Assembly: GCA_033085395.1 (NCBI GenBank)
Contig: JANQBS010000451.1
Coordinates: forward strand, 1 to 22,187
Direction of reading: 5' to 3'
DNA: 22,187 nt
Origin: Xanthoparmelia taractica
Lineage: Eukaryota; Ascomycota; Lecanoromycetes; Lecanorales; Parmeliaceae
The position numbers and the translations under genes are program-made. Positions within the stretch are counted from its first letter, which is position 1. Every line of letters starts with the position of its first letter. A model generated the notes under the pieces. It was not told the DNA's origin. It ran no database searches and saw nothing but the letters and a program-made list of their open reading frames with translations. This document shows positions 19,001 to 22,187 of this stretch, piece after piece.

Positions 19001-20819
19001 GCGGAATAAAAGCCTATAACTTCACATTTAGATGATTTCACGCCTAGATAATCTATATATACTTATCTATAATATTAGCTTACACGATATACTTTAAAAT
19101 TTTCTACACGTAGCTGGCGAAATCTCTTCTATCTTTTATATTCTTAAGAGTATATATTTATCTAATAAATTAATCTAAGGCCGAGAATATAAAGATCTTA
19201 AATCGTTTCTATAGACGAGTGAGGGTTCGCTTAAGTTCATTAAATAAATATATTATAATATCTTTCTTATTCTATAATAGAGTATTTAATTATTAAAATA
19301 ATATCGATTCTTTAAAATAAGTCGAAAGATTAGGTCGAACTACGTTCTCTTTCTTAATAATAATATAATCTTTCACTCTGCGATAGAAAGAATATACTTT
19401 ATAATAGATTATTTCTTTACTATTAAAGACGATATTATTAGTATCGTAGAAATCTTTAAGATTCGAATAAAAGAATTCTAAGTCGGATACTCGAAAGCTT
19501 TCTAAAAATTCTTTCTATGCATTTTAATTAAAGAGTCTCTACGATCTTAAAGATTTAGATAAACTTAATAATCTAGAATTAATCGTATTTATAAGCGTTG
19601 TTCGCATAGTTTAAATTATAATATTTTATACTATCTAATCAATTTCATTTGAAGAAAACGATACTTTAATTATTTTCTCGATCATAGAAGAACTTTAATA
19701 ATAAATAAAATCTTTCGAAATTTCTAATATTAATTTAATCTTTTATAGAAATAATTTAAAGCTTAAAGAAAATTATTACGTAGATTCTATTATTATTAGT
19801 TTAGAAATTTCCTCGATTAAATATTACTCGCTCGATTTCTTAACGAGATATATTAATAATTTCTCGCTTTCTTCTAAGCTAAGAGTCTTCTTAATCGACG
19901 AAGGATTCTAAAGTTATCGCAATAAGTATATATTCTATTTGAAAATCTTAATAACACGTATAGCGAAATAATTAAGGGCTTAAAGAAATAATTAAGATTA
20001 AGTTTTTATAGACTTAGATCTTATTTTAACTCGTTCGTCTCTAGCTAAATAAATATCTTAATTAATCTAAGAAGATCGAAAATTAATTTTCTCGATAATA
20101 GAGATTAACTAACGTATCTCGTTCGTGAAAAGACTTAAAAATTAATATTTAATCTTTAAGAACTTAGCAAGTTAAAAAGCTAAAAGAATTATATTACGAG
20201 AAATAAGATTTAACGAAGAAAAAGTTAAGTCTATTATCTTAACTCTCGATCTTATAATAATATAAAGTTAAGATTATTATAAGTATTAAATATTAAAGAA
20301 AAAGATAAGAGAAAAACGAAGAAATTTTAAAGAGTTAATAAGAATTTCTTATGTACTTTTCTTAAAAGATTTTAATGTTCTTTTCTTAATAGATTTTAAT
20401 ATTCTTTTCTTATTAAATTTAAAAAGACTTCTTTTAGATAATAAAATTAAAATAATTCTTTAATATAATAGAATATAAAAGATATCTAAATAGCGAAATA
20501 ATTAAAGAGTAGAAGAAAATCCTAAATAATAAGATAATTTCGAAGTATAGAGTGATCTTAGAATATAGTGTAGCGGATCGTAAGAATTCAATAACTAGGA
20601 AAAATAGCAAATTCTAGAAAGTAACGAGTGTAAAAAGTTAATAGATTAGAAGTTTAAGAATAGATAACTTCGATGCTAATCGAAATTAATATAAAATAAA
20701 AAATAATTTTAAAATCGATAAATTCGAAAAAATTAATATCTAGAAGCTATTAATTAGATTGAAATTAGTAATACTTGAAACTAATATCTCAGATCGAAAC
20801 CAAAGGCATTGCTATTAAA
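19000..20819 (-). pseudogene. 5' leader and gag N-terminal region of the gypsy element, degraded
   Basis: This stretch lies between the 5' LTR (20820-21025) and the recognisable gag parts. It is AT-rich with RIP-type stops on both strands, and I recognise no domain. Near the LTR, 20786-20812 keeps CA and TG steps (AGATCGAAACCAAAGGCATTGC), where the primer-binding site should be on the minus strand. I could not match it to a specific tRNA. Confidence 0.4.
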
Positions 20820-21025
20820 TATTAAGAATACACGACGAATTTAAGAAATCTCAAATCTCAACTAATAGAACGAGCAAAGAAAGCACTAAGTTAAGTCTTG
20901 ATGAGTGTAATGTGTGTGTATTGTTCTATCTTGAAATGGCTTCGTTAATATACAGTGATTACTTGATAGGAAACGAGAACGACACTAGTCCGGACTTGGC
21001 ATCTTGAATCTCCCAGATCTTAACA
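20820..21025 (-). repeat. 5' LTR of the complete gypsy element (206 bp)
   Basis: It matches 11483-11688 over its full length without gaps. The plus-strand left end is TATTAAGA (TG mutated to TA) and the right end CTTAACA is intact. Here the right, outer part (about 20900-21025) is the better preserved one, with GTGTGTGTATTGTTC and TTGGCATCTTGAATC where the other LTR has TA and AA, and the inner part is mutated. The element reads on the minus strand, so its promoter would be in this copy. Confidence 0.9.
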
Positions 21026-21030
21026 AATAT
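21026..21030. repeat. Target-site duplication AATAT, right copy
   Basis: Exact repeat of 11478-11482, directly outside the right LTR. Confidence 0.85.
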
Positions 21031-22112
21031 ATTATTAATTAATAACTTAAATATAAACTCTTTCTTAATTAAATTATCTTTACTAGACTTAATAATAGAT
21101 CGAAATATATTATCGAAACCAGAAACGCTAAGAAGCTCGCTCGCTAATATTTATTTATCGGCGAGTATTAAATAATATTAAATAAGCTTACTAAGTCGTG
21201 TGAATCGCAATTAATAATAATTATATTAACGATAAAAATACAAGCATCGAAATCGATATAAGCTAGGTTAGAAAAACCTTTATTATTAGCGTTATCGACT
21301 CTACGTCGAGATATATTCTCTCGAGGAGATATATTAATTGATATTGAATTTAGTCGATACTAGAAAAGAGGGTGATTAAATTATAATTTATTTAATATCT
21401 CTAATATTATCGCGGAGTAAAGCTAAATATTAATAAAACCCTCTTTAAATTAATTAGATTCTACTTTATCAACTAAGAATAAATAGTTATCGTTATTAAT
21501 AATAAAAAATTAGAGCTCTAATAATAATATACTTTATACTCTTATTAGAAAAGAGCTTAGAATTATATTAATTACGATCTAATTATAAGACTTATTTAAT
21601 AAACGTAAAAAGCGTAATATTTAAGACGAGTAGAGATCGTTAGAAAACTTAGTCGTTAGTAATTAATTAAAACTTAATATATAAGATTTAGATTTCTTTC
21701 ACTCGAATACTTTAGAATTATATAATTTTAATTATATTATTTATAATTATAAGAAAATTATTTTTCGAGAAATTTATACGTTTAATAAAAGAGTTTATAA
21801 TTATATACTTCTAATTAGCGAGATAATCGTAAGAGAAAACTTATTTTTCTATTTTCGAGAATTAGTATTATATTAATATTTTAAGGAAATCGACGATTTT
21901 AAGCGAAAGACTTTTAGAAATATATTATTAATAGACTTTACGAAGTAATTAATAATACGTTTTAAAATAAGTATTATTAAGATAATAAATAAGCTATATA
22001 TAGAGAAATATACTCTTAAAGATATTATCAAGAAAAGAAAATTATAAAAATATTTATAAAATATCTAACTCTACGTAATCGCTTTAAGAGTTAAAAATCG
22101 CTATATTTAGCT
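21031..22112 (+). pseudogene. Old ORF-like sequence interrupted by the gypsy element, right part
   Basis: When the 9.5-kb element and one AATAT copy are removed, the left-hand frame from 11019 continues here (next full codon at 21032) and reads on with only TAA and TAG stops for several hundred bases, including a Gln/stop-rich and Arg/Lys-rich part near 21190-21280. The product is not recognised. A second plus-strand frame is nearly as open, so the choice is uncertain. The sequence ends where the second inverted-repeat element begins. Confidence 0.3.
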
Positions 22113-22187
22113 TACGGGTCGGAAAGGTGTGGTATCTGTTGAACATAGTCGTTTTTAACTTTTTTTTAACTTTTTTTAAAAAATTAT
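22113..22187. mobile_element. Second copy of the TIR element, left end only (cut by window edge)
   Basis: After a TA (22113-22114), the same 21-bp terminal repeat CGGGTCGGAAAGGTGTGGTAT starts at 22115 and is followed by sequence nearly identical to 4050-4100. Compared with the first copy it has G, G and C at 22138, 22141 and 22144 where the first has A, A and T, so it is less RIP-mutated. Whether it is another short MITE or the left end of a full transposon cannot be seen. Confidence 0.8.

Larger units (their letters stand above)
11483..21025 (-). mobile_element. Complete Ty3/gypsy chromovirus-type LTR retrotransposon, 9,543 bp, RIP-inactivated
   Basis: Two 206-bp LTRs (11483-11688 and 20820-21025) are flanked by a perfect AATAT duplication, proving a single insertion. 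Coding relics run on the minus strand from high to low coordinates: R/S-rich and Q/P-rich gag-like sequence (about 18500-19000), zinc-finger-like segment (18040-18110), protease linker region (about 17100-17900), reverse transcriptase (about 16080-16950), integrase (about 14250-15250) and chromodomain (about 13850-14010). Every domain contains RIP-type stops. The stretch 11700-13700 holds an additional unidentified minus-strand frame, making the element longer than common fungal gypsy elements of 6-7 kb. It inserted into an older repeat-like sequence, and the intact ends show that no large rearrangement followed. Confidence 0.92.

Noticed and set aside
20786..20812. tRNA-like or primer-binding-site match next to the 5' LTR
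   Set aside because: The position is right for a primer-binding site on the minus strand, but no tRNA 3' end could be matched and no cloverleaf folds by eye.
1..22187. Mitochondrial, bacterial or CRISPR origin of the AT-rich DNA
   Set aside because: CpG is kept while CpA/TpG are missing, spliceosomal introns and LTR elements are present, and no spaced identical repeats occur; this is nuclear fungal DNA with RIP.

Overview
The window looks like nuclear DNA of a filamentous ascomycete (Pezizomycotina). It is a long AT-rich block with the signature of repeat-induced point mutation (RIP). CpA and its complement TpG are almost absent, TpA is in excess, and CpG and CpT survive: positions 1028-1789 contain no CpA or TpG at all. 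Inside this block sits one short, base-balanced island (about 6365-8249) holding a single intact gene. I cannot name the species.

Layout. 1-1080: RIP-degraded DNA with a less mutated patch at 800-905, possibly LTR remains. About 1080-4026: plus-strand Ty3/gypsy relic (gag with a CCHC knuckle turned to Tyr codons, then reverse transcriptase), ending at a 272-bp TA-flanked terminal-inverted-repeat element at 4029-4300. 4303-6365: degraded DNA with two small tandem repeats (4787-4840 and 6136-6227). 6365-8249: the island, with promoter and a four-exon gene for the small catalytic subunit of DNA primase (PRI1/PRIM1). 8250-10304: degraded, unassigned. 10305-11482: less mutated patch, then an old ORF-like sequence. 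11483-21025: a complete minus-strand Ty3/gypsy retrotransposon, 9,543 bp, with 206-bp LTRs and a perfect 5-bp target duplication (AATAT). 21031-22112: continuation of the interrupted old sequence. 22115-22187: a second copy of the inverted-repeat element, cut by the window edge.

The retrotransposon, read on the minus strand, carries an R/S-rich and Q/P-rich gag-like part, a zinc-finger-like Cys/His segment, protease linker, reverse transcriptase, integrase (HHCC, DDE core, C-terminal module) and a chromodomain. All are broken by RIP-type stops. About 2 kb between the chromodomain and the 3' LTR holds a further same-strand ORF-like stretch that I could not identify.

The only gene likely to work is the primase. 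Its exons join without frameshift to 516 codons, and all recognisable catalytic and zinc residues are present. A perfect MluI cell-cycle box (ACGCGTCA) lies 71 bp before the ATG, which fits G1/S control of a replication gene. I found no tRNA, rRNA, CRISPR or bacterial-type feature, and no new defence or toxin system. The most interesting points are an essential-type gene in a RIP desert with damage reaching almost to its stop codon, the mirror-image mutation pattern of the two LTRs, and the unexplained extra ORF in the retrotransposon.
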